Assembly (NCBI GenBank): GCA_026874595.1 | Contig: CM049313.1 | Location: forward strand, 55,846,159-55,910,158 | Length of the DNA stretch: 64,000 nucleotides | Direction of reading: 5' to 3' | From: Sipunculus nudus | Taxonomy: Eukaryota; Annelida; Sipuncula; Golfingiida; Sipunculidae | In this document: positions 1 through 11,600 of the stretch, one piece after another | Layout of the letters: every line of letters starts with the position of its first letter | How positions within the stretch are numbered: the stretch's first letter is position 1 | Notes under the pieces: model-generated | What the model saw: only the letters and a program-made list of their open reading frames with translations | Databases searched by the model: none | What the model was told of the DNA's origin: nothing | Made by a program: the position numbers and the translations under genes

Positions 1-512
1 CCTTTATCTGTAATATGGTCACACCAAAATGTTAAGTGTTTTATGAAATCTGGAACCAAAAGCATGAAATATGGGAGCAATATTTTCCAAGAAAGAAAAA
101 AAGAGCAGGAATTCATTTAAATTTATATGTTACCAACACAGTTTTGAACCATTTTCAATTACCCCCCTTTAAATCAAACTTTTGCACCATAAATGCATGT
201 AATACTGAAGGGAAGAGCAGGAAGCACCAACATTAATATCAATGAGGTAATGCCCATTCACCCTGAAAAATAAAATTAATTCATGAAGTGATCAATTGGT
301 TGAACAGTTCATCATTTTTTCAAGTTGTCTAAAAGCATATCTGTATATGTTGTAATATGCTGCAGCATGTCCGTATTCATGGATTCTAAAATGAAAATTT
401 TAATTTATTCACTGTCTATGTTGTATATCTCCCCTTCATTTATTTTTGTAATTCTGCTTCACTCAGACTCATGTCTATATGAAGACCATGCTGGCACATA
501 TTACGTTTTCTT
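1..512. other. AT-rich unique sequence, nothing recognised
   Basis: No repeat, RNA gene or credible coding exon is visible here. Only short ORFs occur, without splice-site context or a recognisable protein family. Confidence 0.5.
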
Positions 513-524
513 GATTAAACTAGA

Positions 525-555
525 ATACGGGTAGTCGACAAGCGACTACTTGTAT
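525..555. repeat. Family A head hairpin
   Basis: Stem ATACGGGTAGTCG (525-537), loop ACAAG, then CGACTACTTGTAT (543-555). There are 11 Watson-Crick pairs and two G-T wobbles. The same hairpin, partly decayed, heads the copies at 41.8 and 48.35 kb. On the minus strand it sits just before TATTCTAG, which is where a Helitron 3' hairpin would lie relative to its CTRR end. Confidence 0.75.
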
Positions 556-2276
556 CCGCCTAAATCAGAGTGGAACGGGTGAAGTGTTGCATATAAGCAT
601 GGATGTCTGCAGCCAAATTGTGTATGTAGGTTGCGCTACCTACGAAAAAATCCAGAAAGCTCTATACACATGCAAAACTTTGGCCCAATCGGTCAAACGG
701 TTCCCAAGATATGAGCTTGGATATCTGCTGCATAAACTAGAATGCAGGTGGCGCCACCTGTCATAAAATCAAGAGAGCTGTCGGGGATGTATAAACTTGC
801 AAAATTTTAGGCAGATATGTCAAACCACTGCCGAGATATGAGTGATTTTATCCCATGGCAGACAAACAGATGGGAGCTGTGCAAACATGGCTGCAGGTGG
901 CGCCACCAGTTTTGCATATGATAGAGAGCTATGTGAGATTTATACACATGCAAAATTTTGGCCCAATCGGTCAAACGGTTCCCTAGATATGAGCTTGGAT
1001 GTCTGCAGCGTAAACTTGATTGTAGGTGGCGCCACCTGTCATAAAATCAGAAAAGCTATCCAGGATGTATAAGCATGCCGAATTTCAGGTGAATTAGTCA
1101 AACCACTGCAGAGATATGAGTGATTTTAACCCAAGGCAGACGAACAGATGTACACTGTGCAAACATGGTTGCAGGTGGTGCCACCATTTTCGGTGTATGT
1201 TATAAAGCTCTCCAAGGGCTACATTTGTGCAAAAAAATTTTCCTGATCGGTCAAACGGTTCCCGAGATATGAGCTTGGATGTCTGCAGCGTAAACGTGAA
1301 TGTAGGTGGCGCCACCTGTCATAAAATCAGAAAAGCTATCCAGGATGTATACGCATGCCAAATTTCAGGTAAATTAGTCAAGTCACTGCAGAGATATGAG
1401 TGATTTTAACCCAAGGCAGACAAACAGATGGACACTGTGCAAACATGGTTGCAGGTAGCACCACCATTTTTGGTGTATGTTATAAAGCTCTCCAAGGGCT
1501 ACATTTGTGCAAAAGAATTTTCCTGATCGGTCAAACGGTTCCCAAGATATGAGCTTGGATGTCTGCAGCGTAAACGTGAATGTAGGTGGCGCCACCTGTC
1601 ATAAAATCAGAAAAGCTTTCCAGGATGTATAAGCATGCCCAATTTCAGATGAATTAGTCAAGTCACTGCAGAGATATGAGTGATTTTAACCCAAGGCAGA
1701 CGAACAGATGGACACTGTGCAAACATGGTTGCAGGTGGCGCCACCATTTTTGGTGTATGTTATAAAGCTCTCCAAGGGCTACATTTGTGCAAAAAAATTT
1801 TCCTGATCGGTCAAACGGTTCCCGAGATATGAGCTTGGATGTCTGCAGCGTAAACGTGAATGTAGGTGGCGCCACCTGTCATAAAATCAGAAAAGCTATC
1901 CAGGATGTTTACGCATGCCCAATTTCAGGTGAATTAGTCAAGTCACTGCAGAGATATGAGTGATTTTAACCCAAGGCAGACGAACAGATGGACACTGTGC
2001 AAACATGGTTGCAGGTGGCGCCACCATTTTTGGTGTATGTTATAAAGCTCTCCGAGGGCTACATTTGTGCAAAAAAATTTTCCTGATCGGTCAAACGGTT
2101 CCCGAGATATGTGGGTTTATGTGTGGAAACAGACGCACAAACAGACGCAGAGCGCAAAGGAAAGGTCAGAGGTCAAAACAAAATCGGGGCGCAGCAGTTC
2201 ACATGTGACCCGAACATAATCCCGGGTTTCGGAAAATTCCGCCCAGCGGTTACGGAGGAGTTCTCCGGACACCTAC

Positions 2277-2303
2277 GCGGCGGCGGCGGCGGCGGCGGCG
2301 GCG
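2277..2303. repeat. (CGG)9 microsatellite in the family A tail
   Basis: An uninterrupted CGG/GCG trinucleotide run in the tail of family A copy 1. The corresponding tail at 43.35 kb lacks the expansion. It is locally very GC-rich against an AT-rich background. Confidence 0.9.
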
Positions 2304-2319
2304 ACCAGCTGAAAACATA

Positions 2320-2349
2320 GTATCCGCAAAACTCTGTTTTGGCGGATAC
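2320..2349. repeat. Family A tail hairpin
   Basis: GTATCCGCAAAAC pairs with GTTTTGGCGGATAC across a TCT loop, with one unpaired G. The same structure occurs at 43374-43403 (CAAAAC-TTC-GTTTTG core) and, decayed, near 11565-11595. Confidence 0.75.
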
Positions 2350-2355
2350 AATAAA

Positions 2356-3564
2356 CCTTAAACATGAAAGAAAATTGTCCTAGGTCGTGACCTTAAGCAA
2401 CTGATCTTTATCTATCACAGAAAATCATTCAACATCACTGAATTAAATGTCACATGGCCCAGCACTGATGACTAAATTTATAAATAATAACCTTCAGTAA
2501 GACTCCAAAATCCGTAATCAGGGACTTGCAAACCCTAAGGCTAGGAATCAACATTTAATTTCAAGTAAACTTGGTTATTTTTTAGAGCACTTTAAGTGAT
2601 CATTGATTCTATTCAAAAGCTACAAGAAAGAATATTTTGAAACAACAGGAAAGAAAGTGTAAATTAGGATTATGTTGACATTATTGGCAACATCAAACAG
2701 TGCCAGACCCAATGGTATACATACACTCTTTCCTGTCCCAAATTTTGATAAGTAATTAAAATATTAAAAGATATTTTATGATTGAGACATATGAAGTGAT
2801 ACTTAACGAATCATAATTATCGGAAATGTCACACAGGGGCCACTTTGTAACACTATCACCATCAAGTTCACGTAACCTATTGAGATCAATACTTAATTCA
2901 TTTGCCTAGTAACCTGGCCCATGACAAGGAGCTAATATCCAAGGAATATTTCAATAGACAGCCCTGACCATAATTGTATATACTGGCATGTGTTGATATT
3001 GCTGTAGAAATCTTGTTTGGTATCACTAAAGACTCCTAGCCAGGTACAACAGGCACCTGGGAATAATTGACTATTTATTGAGGGGGGGGGGGGGGAGCCA
3101 CTTAGTACATCAACTACAGGTCTGACAGATATTGGTTAAAAATTTTTATTTAGGGAAGAATTCCTTGCATAAACTTTTCATTTAATATAAAATCATCAAC
3201 TTTTACTTTTATATTTTTGTCTCCATATTAATTAATTATTATATAGATTTTTACCCAGCTGGTTTCTTTGGTCTAGTATTACAGCACAGGTTTCAAAGCT
3301 GGAAGAGTTCATGTCTCAGTGAAGGGAGTTTGAGATTTTTCAGTCCAACCTCACTCCAAAACTACATCCTTTAGGTTCTGGCTTCACTTCGCTTGAATCA
3401 AAATCTACATACAAGTTCAAATTAAGCCACAGATTCTTTTCCAGAGGATGCATGAATTTCTTTTCTGTACATTATTCTGAATAATATTAATTTGCATGTA
3501 AACTTTTCCCTTTTACCTTCCAAGTGCTGTTCTAAAATAAAGTGATGTGACAATTAAAATAGTA
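2356..3564. other. AT-rich unique sequence with a G14 run
   Basis: No gene or repeat family recognised. A G homopolymer of 14 bases lies at 3082-3095. Confidence 0.5.
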
Positions 3565-3569
3565 ATAAA

Positions 3570-3601
3570 CAAGGGACCCATGGGTCACGGCGCTCAGCTG
3601 A
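3570..3601. repeat. Family B/C head module
   Basis: It contains the 12-bp palindrome GACCCATGGGTC (3575-3586) and GCTCAGCTGA (3592-3601). The same module heads the family B copies at 41.62 and 52.91 kb and recurs at 27.69, 31.99 and 33.46 kb. No tandem core follows directly, so this may be a truncated element. A decayed family C stretch is recognisable around 4040-4145. Confidence 0.6.
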
Positions 3602-3619
3602 TTGTGATTGGACTATAAA

Positions 3620-5430
3620 TGTTTCTCCACTGTGATACTATATTGAGTCGATAAAGCTTATGAATATCATGGACATGTTGGGTGATTATAAAGGAATGTA
3701 ATGTAATATGTGAGTAAATGATTAATGTAATTACCTGACTGATGGATTAATAGAGTAAAATATAGTGGTTTATTTTTTATTTATTTAGGAGGGGTTGAAA
3801 TTGTGATATATTTTAGCTAATATAAATGCAATGACAGCAGTAATAAGCTGTAGTAGAATGATGATAAGGCTATTTGTTGAAGGATCTAAAGTGTATGGTA
3901 GTCTGCAAGCTTTCAATTTGACATATATGATGTTATGATTAACTATGCTGATGAAGTGATTTATGAATTTGTGACTGTATGACACAATATCTCTTTAGTC
4001 TTGACAAGGTACATTATTGTGATGCCCACTATGTCTACATATTACACAATATTGACATAATTTCTGGCATGTACATAGGTACCTATGGACGAATAGTTAT
4101 ACAAAATATTAAAGTATGAATATATCTGATTCATCTTGTTCTTGCTTACTGAGGCTGACTTTGGGATGGGGTTCGGAGAAGGGAAAAGTGAGGGCAGCAC
4201 AAAGGTGGATGTAGAAATATTCTATTGTAATGTTTTTCATTTATATAAGAACATGAAACGCTAAGAGGAAAGGGGCCCTCCTACTTGGTTATAGTAAAGT
4301 TCTAAATATATGATCGCAAACTAATACTCTGACAAGACTGTCATGAAGAAAAACAGTAAAAGTTTTGAGATACTGTGATGCATATGAAAATTTACACATG
4401 GACAGGCAAGTGGACAGAATGGACTAATACCTTTATTTCACTTTTCAACTTATTTAAGTTTATATATAAGCCTATTTTTTTAGCATATCCACTTTTTCCA
4501 TTAAGAAGTTTTTATCTGAATCATTTTTTTTTATTTACAGGTTTTATAAATTTTCAATAAAAAAAACCTGAAAATATAAGTTAAAATACTAGAATTGTTG
4601 CAAAAGTTGCAATCATTATATATACAGAGTAAAAAACTGAAACTATAAGTTAAAATATTAGAATTGTTGCAAAAGTTGCAATCATTATATATCCAGAGTG
4701 TAGCTCATATTGGGTCATATTATGCATTCACATATATTTTATTATTCTTAAATCATAAATGCTTAAACTGTCACTGAATTTAAAAGAAAATAATGCCACT
4801 ACATGGCATCTACAAGAATATTCCTTGAACCACTATTAAAAAGTTTTGCTCATTGGAGTTTTCAGTACATGCTTAATTTTATTCACCAAAATAAAATAAA
4901 AGATTCAGTAAATTTGATTGAATAAAACATCTTTTCAAATAAAGTATACACACTGTTGGTTGAATGAGGGACAAACAATATCATTGTGCTAATCACTATC
5001 CCAGTTTTAATTTATTACTGGAATTAATAGTCAATTTCACACCTGGTGAAGTTTTTACTCTTCTGAAGTAAGGAATTACTTATCTGGTGAACATCCACAC
5101 TTTCATAGCAATACACCACTTTGTGGACACAATTAAATGTACACTTTAATCACTGAAATCCTGGTGGTACAATACAAAATCTAAAATGTAGCATCGCCTG
5201 GAATAAGAATGAATCAAATACAGAAAATAATAACATTCATCTAGTTTATGCACCATCAGGGGGGGGGAGTGCAGGGCAGAGGGGAAGCCTGCTGGTAGTG
5301 GCCAAGCTGAGCCAAGGCAAGCTGCCTGGGGTGGGTTACATAATGCAAGTGAAGGCTGTACTACTTGGTGGGCTAGATGTAAACAACACTTGACAAGGTG
5401 TATGAAAACGTTAATGAAAACTATTCTTTC
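3620..5430. other. AT-rich sequence, mostly unassigned
   Basis: A fragment at about 4040-4145 resembles the family C segment with 'atttctggcatgt.cataggtac'. A GC-richer patch at about 5255-5345 with a G9 run shows no recognisable coding content. A 69-bp tandem duplication at 4562-4699 is listed separately. Confidence 0.45.
4562..4699. repeat. Tandem duplication of a 69-bp unit
   Basis: Two copies (4562-4630 and 4631-4699) differ at only a few bases. Each holds AGAATTGTTGCAAAAGTTGC and ends with a CAGAGT block. It looks like a recent local duplication. Confidence 0.85.
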
Positions 5431-5432
5431 CA

Positions 5433-6106
5433 AGCAATTTCTTTGAAATTTCAGATTTCAAAAGATTAAATCCTTATGTATATATCCTGTGAAAATTAAA
5501 TCAACAGTGCTTACAGGGAAAAAACGTGCCATTGCCAAAGTTGGACAAAATTTAAGGTATTGATTTTTTAATTATGCTAATAACTTGAAAAATTTGCAAA
5601 ATCCAGATCTAATTTTGGGTAAACAATTGAATCTTGATTAAATAAAGTTATATTCCTGAAAAAAAGTCTCTAGGTTCAGCAATTCTCATGTTAGGTGAGT
5701 AAATATATTTCCTGATTTTTTAAAAATTGCATTATATTTTGGCCCATAACTTCAAAATAATACCCAATACTGACCTAATTTTTGGTATGTTCATAGAAAA
5801 TGTACGAAAGAATGTGAATACTAAATATGATCAAAAACAGATCAGTGGTTTTGATATTAGGCAGCCTTGAAGTGTAACAACGGCTATTTTTTATGTAAAA
5901 CTGAGTTTTTTCCGTAATATCTCGAAGGAACGAAGTCCTAATGACCCAATTTTCGGTATGGTAGGAGATTTTGGGGACATGTAACATTATGCCAACAGCC
6001 TGGGGAGCACAGAGATGTGCACTGAATGACCTACAGTCATCAAAGTGTCCTGCTTGACAATGTAAGGGAATAAGAGCAACAAGAGCCTCCAAAAAAATTC
6101 AATAAC
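5433..6106 (+). mobile_element. Family C repeat, left part (interrupted by a transposon)
   Basis: It matches the copies at 8.1-8.8, 33.3 and 35.1-36.1 kb. Shared blocks include 'cttacagggaaaaa', 'ggtatgttcatag', 'ttgatattaggcag', 'aagtgtaacaa' and 'acccaattttcggtatgg'. No coding content. The sequence resumes at 8094 after the inserted element, so 5433-6106 and 8094-8825 were once contiguous. Confidence 0.7.
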
Positions 6107-8093
6107 TACCGTAAAAGTCGTTGCAGAAGTCGCATCCTTATTACAAGTCGCACCATGACTTTTAGGATACCCATGGGGAATAGCCGTTCAAGTTTAGTTT
6201 CAGGAAAAGTCCATAATATAGGTCGCACCCAGACTTCGGAGGCGTCCCAACCACCTGATACTTTTGGAATTTGAGTGTCATTCCTTGCGATGCAAGACTA
6301 CAACCAACGTCCCCGTGGTACTTTTGTGGTTTATAAACTAGATAAGCCATAAAAACGTAAAAATAACTGGACAGCTTTAATACAATGCTTATATTTAAGG
6401 AATATCAACAGAATCTTAACATATAAAGTCGGGGTTCAATTGTCAGGTAAGATTTGTACAGTGCCAAAGTCAGCTGCGTCGGATAACATTTTGTGCTGTG
6501 AAACGATGTCATTGTTGCCGTTTCTTACTAGTTTAAGTAACATTAGATTGCAAATATCAAGTTAAATCACTGTATTAATAAACTAAGAGTCTGAGGCAAA
6601 ATACTATCACAATCGAGCAACTCTTTAAATTGTTAAAGATCGTCAAACGTAGTGTGGATTCATTAGACTATGATTAGTTTGCGTACGCGTGACGAGTCCC
6701 AATCCGTTGCACTGGGCATGATTTGAACTGACTTAAGACAACTGAAAGATGGAAAGAATAATTCAGTTTGAATTTATTCACCTAATTTCTTAAATGGGCT
6801 CTAAAACTGAATTTATTATCCCTTCAATTAAGTGTTACAACTTACCATCTAGGCGCGGCACATGCACGGTATTACTGAAATCACTGAAATATATGTCAGT
6901 CAACAGGGGAATAATGAACGCTTTATTGACCGGTCAGTTAACGTAAAATAAATATAATTGAATTTACAGATATTATATTTACTGGGACTAATGATTTATT
7001 TTTCTTTGATAATATCTGGAAAACCCAATTTCCATCGTTATCAGTGATTATATTGAAGTGGCTTGGATGTATGGCAAACTCAGCCGTGCTGAACCAGATC
7101 CGTCATGACACCAAACGGTGCCGGTTCCCGTGGAATTTAGGTGCGTATGTGGCATTTTAAGTAAATAAAATATATACCTATATGGTGTTTGTTATTTCAT
7201 TGTATTGATTAATGTGTCTTCATTAAAAATATCACGAATACGTCAACGCACGATTGAAAGCAATGCATGCGTGCCGCCATATTGTTGGGCATACGAACAC
7301 TCGAAACAAATCGTATATTTATAGCTCACGTGAAACGTTATTACATTGTTATCCAAAACGCTCGAAAACCACGAGATGGTGACAGTAACCTAATGGTTCT
7401 TAATATGAGATTTTATAATTGTGGATATCAGTCACGGAAGGCTTAGTTGACATGGGGATGTAAAGGTCATTGCACGGGTGACCCGGGGCTTGAACTTCCG
7501 CTACACGGCTTCAACGGTCAGCTGGTATTCAGCGATCAACCGGGCAGGCAAAAGAATTCACAACGTATGTGTAGTGGATCAAGCTTGAATGTGACGCAAC
7601 TTTACATGCATAAACGGATATGGAACCGCGAGTTTTTCATTATGGAAAGCATACCCATATAGTTAAACGGAAAGAAAATGTACATCAAAGAGCGGCAGAC
7701 TGGCATATGCGTCAAATTGACTCGTGATATAATAGTAACGCAGATTAGGAAGTGTCACTTGAATGGCGACTTGACAGAACAGGTAGGTCTTGAACTGGGC
7801 AAATTTAAAATTTGCATTTAATGTTAATAAAATGAAAATTACGTCAGTTCACAAAATATAAAGCATAAGAGATGGTTAAAAGTGTAAATTATTGGGGAAA
7901 GACGTTTTACAAAGCACTGGTTAAAGGTATTGCCGATTATCGCTCAACTGACGTCGTTCCATGTACCGGGAAAGCTGACAGAAACGGGATAAGTACGTAT
8001 TACAAGTCGCACCCCGACTTTGCTAGAAAATTCTAGTTTTTAGAATTCGATTTCCTAGTACAAGTCGCGACTTCTGCAACGACTTTTACGGTA
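6107..8093. mobile_element. DNA transposon with 27-bp terminal inverted repeats, TA target duplication
   Basis: The left end (6107-6133, starting TACCGTAAAAGTCG) is a perfect inverse of the right end (8067-8093). The motif 'acaagtcgcacc' is repeated just inside both ends. Flanks read '..aataac' and 'gcctaat..'. The related sequence near 33.35 kb reads 'aataacaagcctaat' without the insert, so the element plus a TA duplication accounts for the difference. TA duplication fits the Tc1/mariner superfamily or relatives. The interior is visibly richer in CpG and GC than the surroundings, suggesting a younger insertion. The longest internal ORFs are 62 and 71 codons and none looks like a DDE transposase, so it is probably non-autonomous or eroded. 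Confidence 0.85.
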
Positions 8094-8825
8094 GCCTAAT
8101 TTTGCAGCTTTTATTTTCAAATTTCAGATTTTAACAGATTAAATCCTTATGTATTCATGCTGTGAAAATTAATTCCACAGTATTAACAAGAAAAAATGTG
8201 CCATGGCCAAAGTTGGGCAAAATTTAAGGTAACAATTTTATATTTTAGCCAATATTTTAAAAAATTTAACAGATTTTGATCTAATTTTTGGTATACAATT
8301 AAATTTTGATTAATTAAAGTTGTTACTGAAAAAAAGTCCCTACCTTTAACACTTTTGGTCTTAAGTGACCAAATATCTTTCCTGATTTTTTTTACAAAGT
8401 CCATTATGTTTGGGCCCATAACTTTTTAAAATAAAATAATACTGACGTAATTTCTGGCATGTTCATAGGAACTATATAGAGAAATATTTATGGTAAATAT
8501 GAAGAAAACCAGATGAGTAGTTTTGATATTAGGCAGTCCATTAGTGTGAAAATAAATTTCTAATAAAAAAAATTGAGGTTTTACCTTAATATCTCGAAGG
8601 AACGAAGTCCTTTTGACCCAATTTTCGGCATGGTAGGAGATTTTGGGGACTTCTAACTGGATGCCAAATTTCAGATTCGTAGGTCAAAAGGTGTCGAAAT
8701 GTGCCAGTCTTACGGACGGACATCTGGACGTACGGACGGACAGACAGACAGACAGATGGACGGACGACGGACAATGGACCATGACTATACCTCAGATGAC
8801 TTATAGTCAGCCGAGCTAAAAAAAT
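8094..8825 (+). mobile_element. Family C repeat, right part with 3' terminal hairpin
   Basis: It continues the family C element broken at 6107. It ends with a run of GACGGACA-like units (about 8713-8770) and a hairpin at 8791-8815 (CTCAGATGACT ... AGTCAGCCGAG), followed by CTAAAA. The ending matches those at 11.3 and 36.1 kb. No coding content. Confidence 0.7.
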
Positions 8826-9904
8826 ATGTAAATGAAATGTACCACGTGCTGCAATTTATATCAACTAATGGAAGTGTAATGTCATGGTTATCCATCCTGT
8901 CATGTCTCTTTAATTAATAAAATGTTCAGTCAATCAATTACAACAGAGAAAGCTTAAATAGTTTCATGTGTAGAAAACAGTCAATGCATGTACTGACAAT
9001 TAAAAACATACCAAATTTATGAATATATATCTCACAGAGATAATTAGCAATACATAGACACATAGAGAGCCCTGTATGTACAAATCTATTGACAGATGAA
9101 AACCGTTTCCAGGACAGCTGTCACTGAAACATGTGACACCTGTGTTGTACCAGGATATATCCGATCTTTGTCAAAATCAATACACACACCTAGTGAAAGC
9201 CCTAGGCATACTACTCCTTATACTTCCTGAAATTTATTAGAATTTAATGAATCCTGTGGTATATATACTGACATGAAGTTCAAAGATCATTTCCATTCCT
9301 TGACTGGCCTAGCCTTGTCAATACAGAAACACAGATTCCTAATTGTAAAAAAATTGATTAATTCACTAGTTTTTACATGGCATAAACTGAATTCTCACCT
9401 ATTTCATCATATAAATAATAATATCAATCTAAAACTAAATGTATGCAATCACCATGTAATATCCCAAACCTGCCCCCCCCCCCCCAAAAAAAAAAACCTG
9501 TCTGCAACTGAGTGAATCAGCTAAATATGTTGTGTATGACTTCAGGAATAAGGCCAAAGTCAAACATAAAAAAGTGCAAATATGAAAATATGTAATAAAT
9601 CTGAGTATACTTTTACAAATAAACCCATCTACACCTATAAACACAGCTGGGATGGAGGCTTAATAAATCTTTGTGTTTTTTGCATTTTCAGCTTAACTTG
9701 GTAGTTATGGTTGGCTTACCTTTCACCTGTCACTGTGTCATTGTGCTAAGGATCACACCAAAAATACTCAGGCTGATGTCCATAAAGTTTGCTGCAGGAT
9801 GGGTCACAGGGCCAACAATAAGCCCTCTTTGAATTTTATCACAGACCTAAATATGAAGGCTGATCCTGCTGCATGCATGTCTGTTTTGCCTTGACGGATA
9901 CATG
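8826..9904. other. AT-rich unique sequence with a C13-A11 run
   Basis: No gene recognised. C13 at 9473-9485 is followed directly by A11 at 9486-9496. Confidence 0.5.
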
Positions 9905-11036
9905 TACTCCACTGTGTGTCAAGAATGAAGATTCTACGTCCAGTCTTAACGATTTGTGCCCTGTTTACAGATGTTCACATTTTTAAAGGTCTCAAAAATA
10001 GAGAAAAAAATTTGTAAAAAATCGAAAAATACAGGTGGCACCACCAGTCTGCAGGAACTGATCAAACACTCTATAATCAATATCCATGCAAAGAATCATG
10101 CTGATCTCTGCATTAGTTGTTCAGATACTTCAGCTTTTGTATCAAATTGTCCATTATTCTGAGGGATACTTCGGAGTCCTATAGCTTGAAGGATATGGGA
10201 AACAAAAGACCTAATTTCAGGTTTCCACACCCTCTTTTCATGGGCCTCCTTGCATGACAAGAATGAAGATTCTAGGTCCAGTTAATACGATTTGTCCCTG
10301 TTGACAGATAACCACATCTTTAAAGGTCTCAAAAATAGAGAAAAATTCGTAAAATTTTTTTTTTAAATAGAGGTGGCGCACCCAGTCTGCAGAAACTGAT
10401 GGAACACCTCATGATCAATATGTATGCAAAATATCATGACCATCAGTGTTGTAGTTATTGAGATACTGCAGTTTTTGTATCAAATTTTCCATTATTCTGA
10501 GCTGTACTTTGGAGTGCCATAGAAAGGATATGGGTAACAGAAACCTAATTTCAGGTTTCCAAGGAGACTTTTCATGGGTCTCCCGTGTGTCAAGAATGAA
10601 GATTCTAGGTCCAATTGTTACAATTTGTACCCTGTTGACAGATAACTACATCCTAAAAGGATTTAAAAAAAAGAAAATAAAATTGTAAAAATTAGAAAAA
10701 ATACATCTAGGTGGTGCAACCAGTCTACAGGAACTGATGGAACACCTCTTGATCAATATGTACGCCAAAAATCATGACCATCAGTGTTGTAGTTATTGAG
10801 ATGTTGCAGTTTTTTTTATCAAATTTTCTATCATTCTGTGGGGTATTTGGGAGCACCACAGCTCAAAGGATATGGGTAACAGAGACCTTATTTCGGTTTC
10901 CATGGAGACTTTTCATAGGTCTCTCACTGTGTCAAGAATGAAAATTCTAGGTCCAGTGGTTACGATTTGTACCTGGTTAACGGACGGACAGACAGACAAA
11001 TAGACGAAGGACAAAGAGTGATTGCTATAGCTAAGA
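9905..11036 (+). mobile_element. Family B tandem repeats, copy 1
   Basis: Units of about 337 bp, with GGTGGC.CCACC-type palindromes near 10034, 10371 and 10708. Each unit carries 'agtctgcag.aactgat', 'atcatgaccatcag', 'ggatatgggtaacagagacc', 'caagaatgaagattctagg' and 'gtccag..gttac'. The array ends in a GGACGGACAGACAGAC tract at about 10979-11010. There is no long ORF; short ORFs recur only because the units do. Confidence 0.75.
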
Positions 11037-11306
11037 TAGGCAGCCATGAAGTGTAACAATGGCTTTTTTTGGAAAATGGAGGTTTTTTACTTAACATCTC
11101 AAAGGAACAAGGTCCTATAGTGACCCAATTTTCGGTATGGTAGGAGATTTTGGGGAAATTTAACTGTATGCAAAATTTTGTTTCGTAAGTCCAAAAGTTT
11201 CAAAACGTGCCCTGTGAACAGATAGACAGCTGGACAGCCGGATGGCCAGACAGATGAAGGACAAAGAACCAAGACTATAGCTCAGATGACTCATAGTCAG
11301 CCGAGA
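11037..11306 (+). mobile_element. Family C 3' end fragment
   Basis: It starts in phase with 'aggcagccatgaagtgtaacaa' of family C and runs to the terminal hairpin at 11278-11306 (TAGCTCAGATGACT ... AGTCAGCCGAG). It joins directly to the B array before it and an A tail after it. Confidence 0.65.
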
Positions 11307-11600
11307 TAAAAATGGATACTGTGCGATAATGGTTGCAGGTGTTGCAACCATTTCTGTGTATGTTATAAAGTTATCCAACTGCTACACTTGTGCTAAATTT
11401 CAGCCAGATTAATCAAACCAGTCCAAAGATATGTGGGTTAATGTTGCAAAACAGACACACAGATAGATGCACTGCAGAGAGGAAAGGTAAGAGGTCAACA
11501 CAAAATGGTCTGGCAACAGTTCACATGTGACCCAATAATGTTGTCAATTTTTGGAAAAATGTTTCCGCAAAATTATGTTGGTGGATACAATCAACACACT
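11307..11600. mobile_element. Family A tail fragment
   Basis: It matches the last half-unit and tail of family A at 1990-2355 and 50.0-50.24 kb. It contains 'tgtgggtt.atgt', 'gaggtcaa.acaaaat', 'cagttcacatgtgaccc' and a decayed final hairpin (TCCGCAAAAT ... GGTGGATACAAT). Confidence 0.65.

Larger units (their letters stand above)
513..2355. mobile_element. Family A repeat element, copy 1 (tandem-core, Helitron-like ends)
   Basis: The element has a unique head (about 518-600), tandem core units and a unique tail (2107-2352). The core unit is 280 bp: GTAGGTGGCGCCACCTGTC starts at 1022, 1302, 1582 and 1862, exactly 280 bp apart, with an older copy near 744. Each unit is two related half-units, each opening with the GGTGGCGCCACC palindrome and ending in GAGATATGAG. 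The head has a hairpin at 525-555. The tail has a (CGG)n run and a second hairpin at 2320-2349. TGTATCCGCC at 551-560 is the exact inverse of GGCGGATACA at 2341-2350. There is no ORF for a transposase or helicase, so this copy is non-autonomous. A Helitron/Helentron-related identity (read on the minus strand, ending CTAG before T) is inferred from structure. A complex satellite is the alternative. Confidence 0.75.

Noticed and set aside
1094-1875. Three near-identical minus-strand ORFs of 70-73 codons, 280 bp apart
   Set aside because: They come from the homogenised family A units, and the other A arrays do not keep the frame.
530-2100. CRISPR-like array of repeats and spacers
   Set aside because: Units are 280 bp and similar throughout, with no short direct repeats separated by unique spacers. 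The context is eukaryotic.
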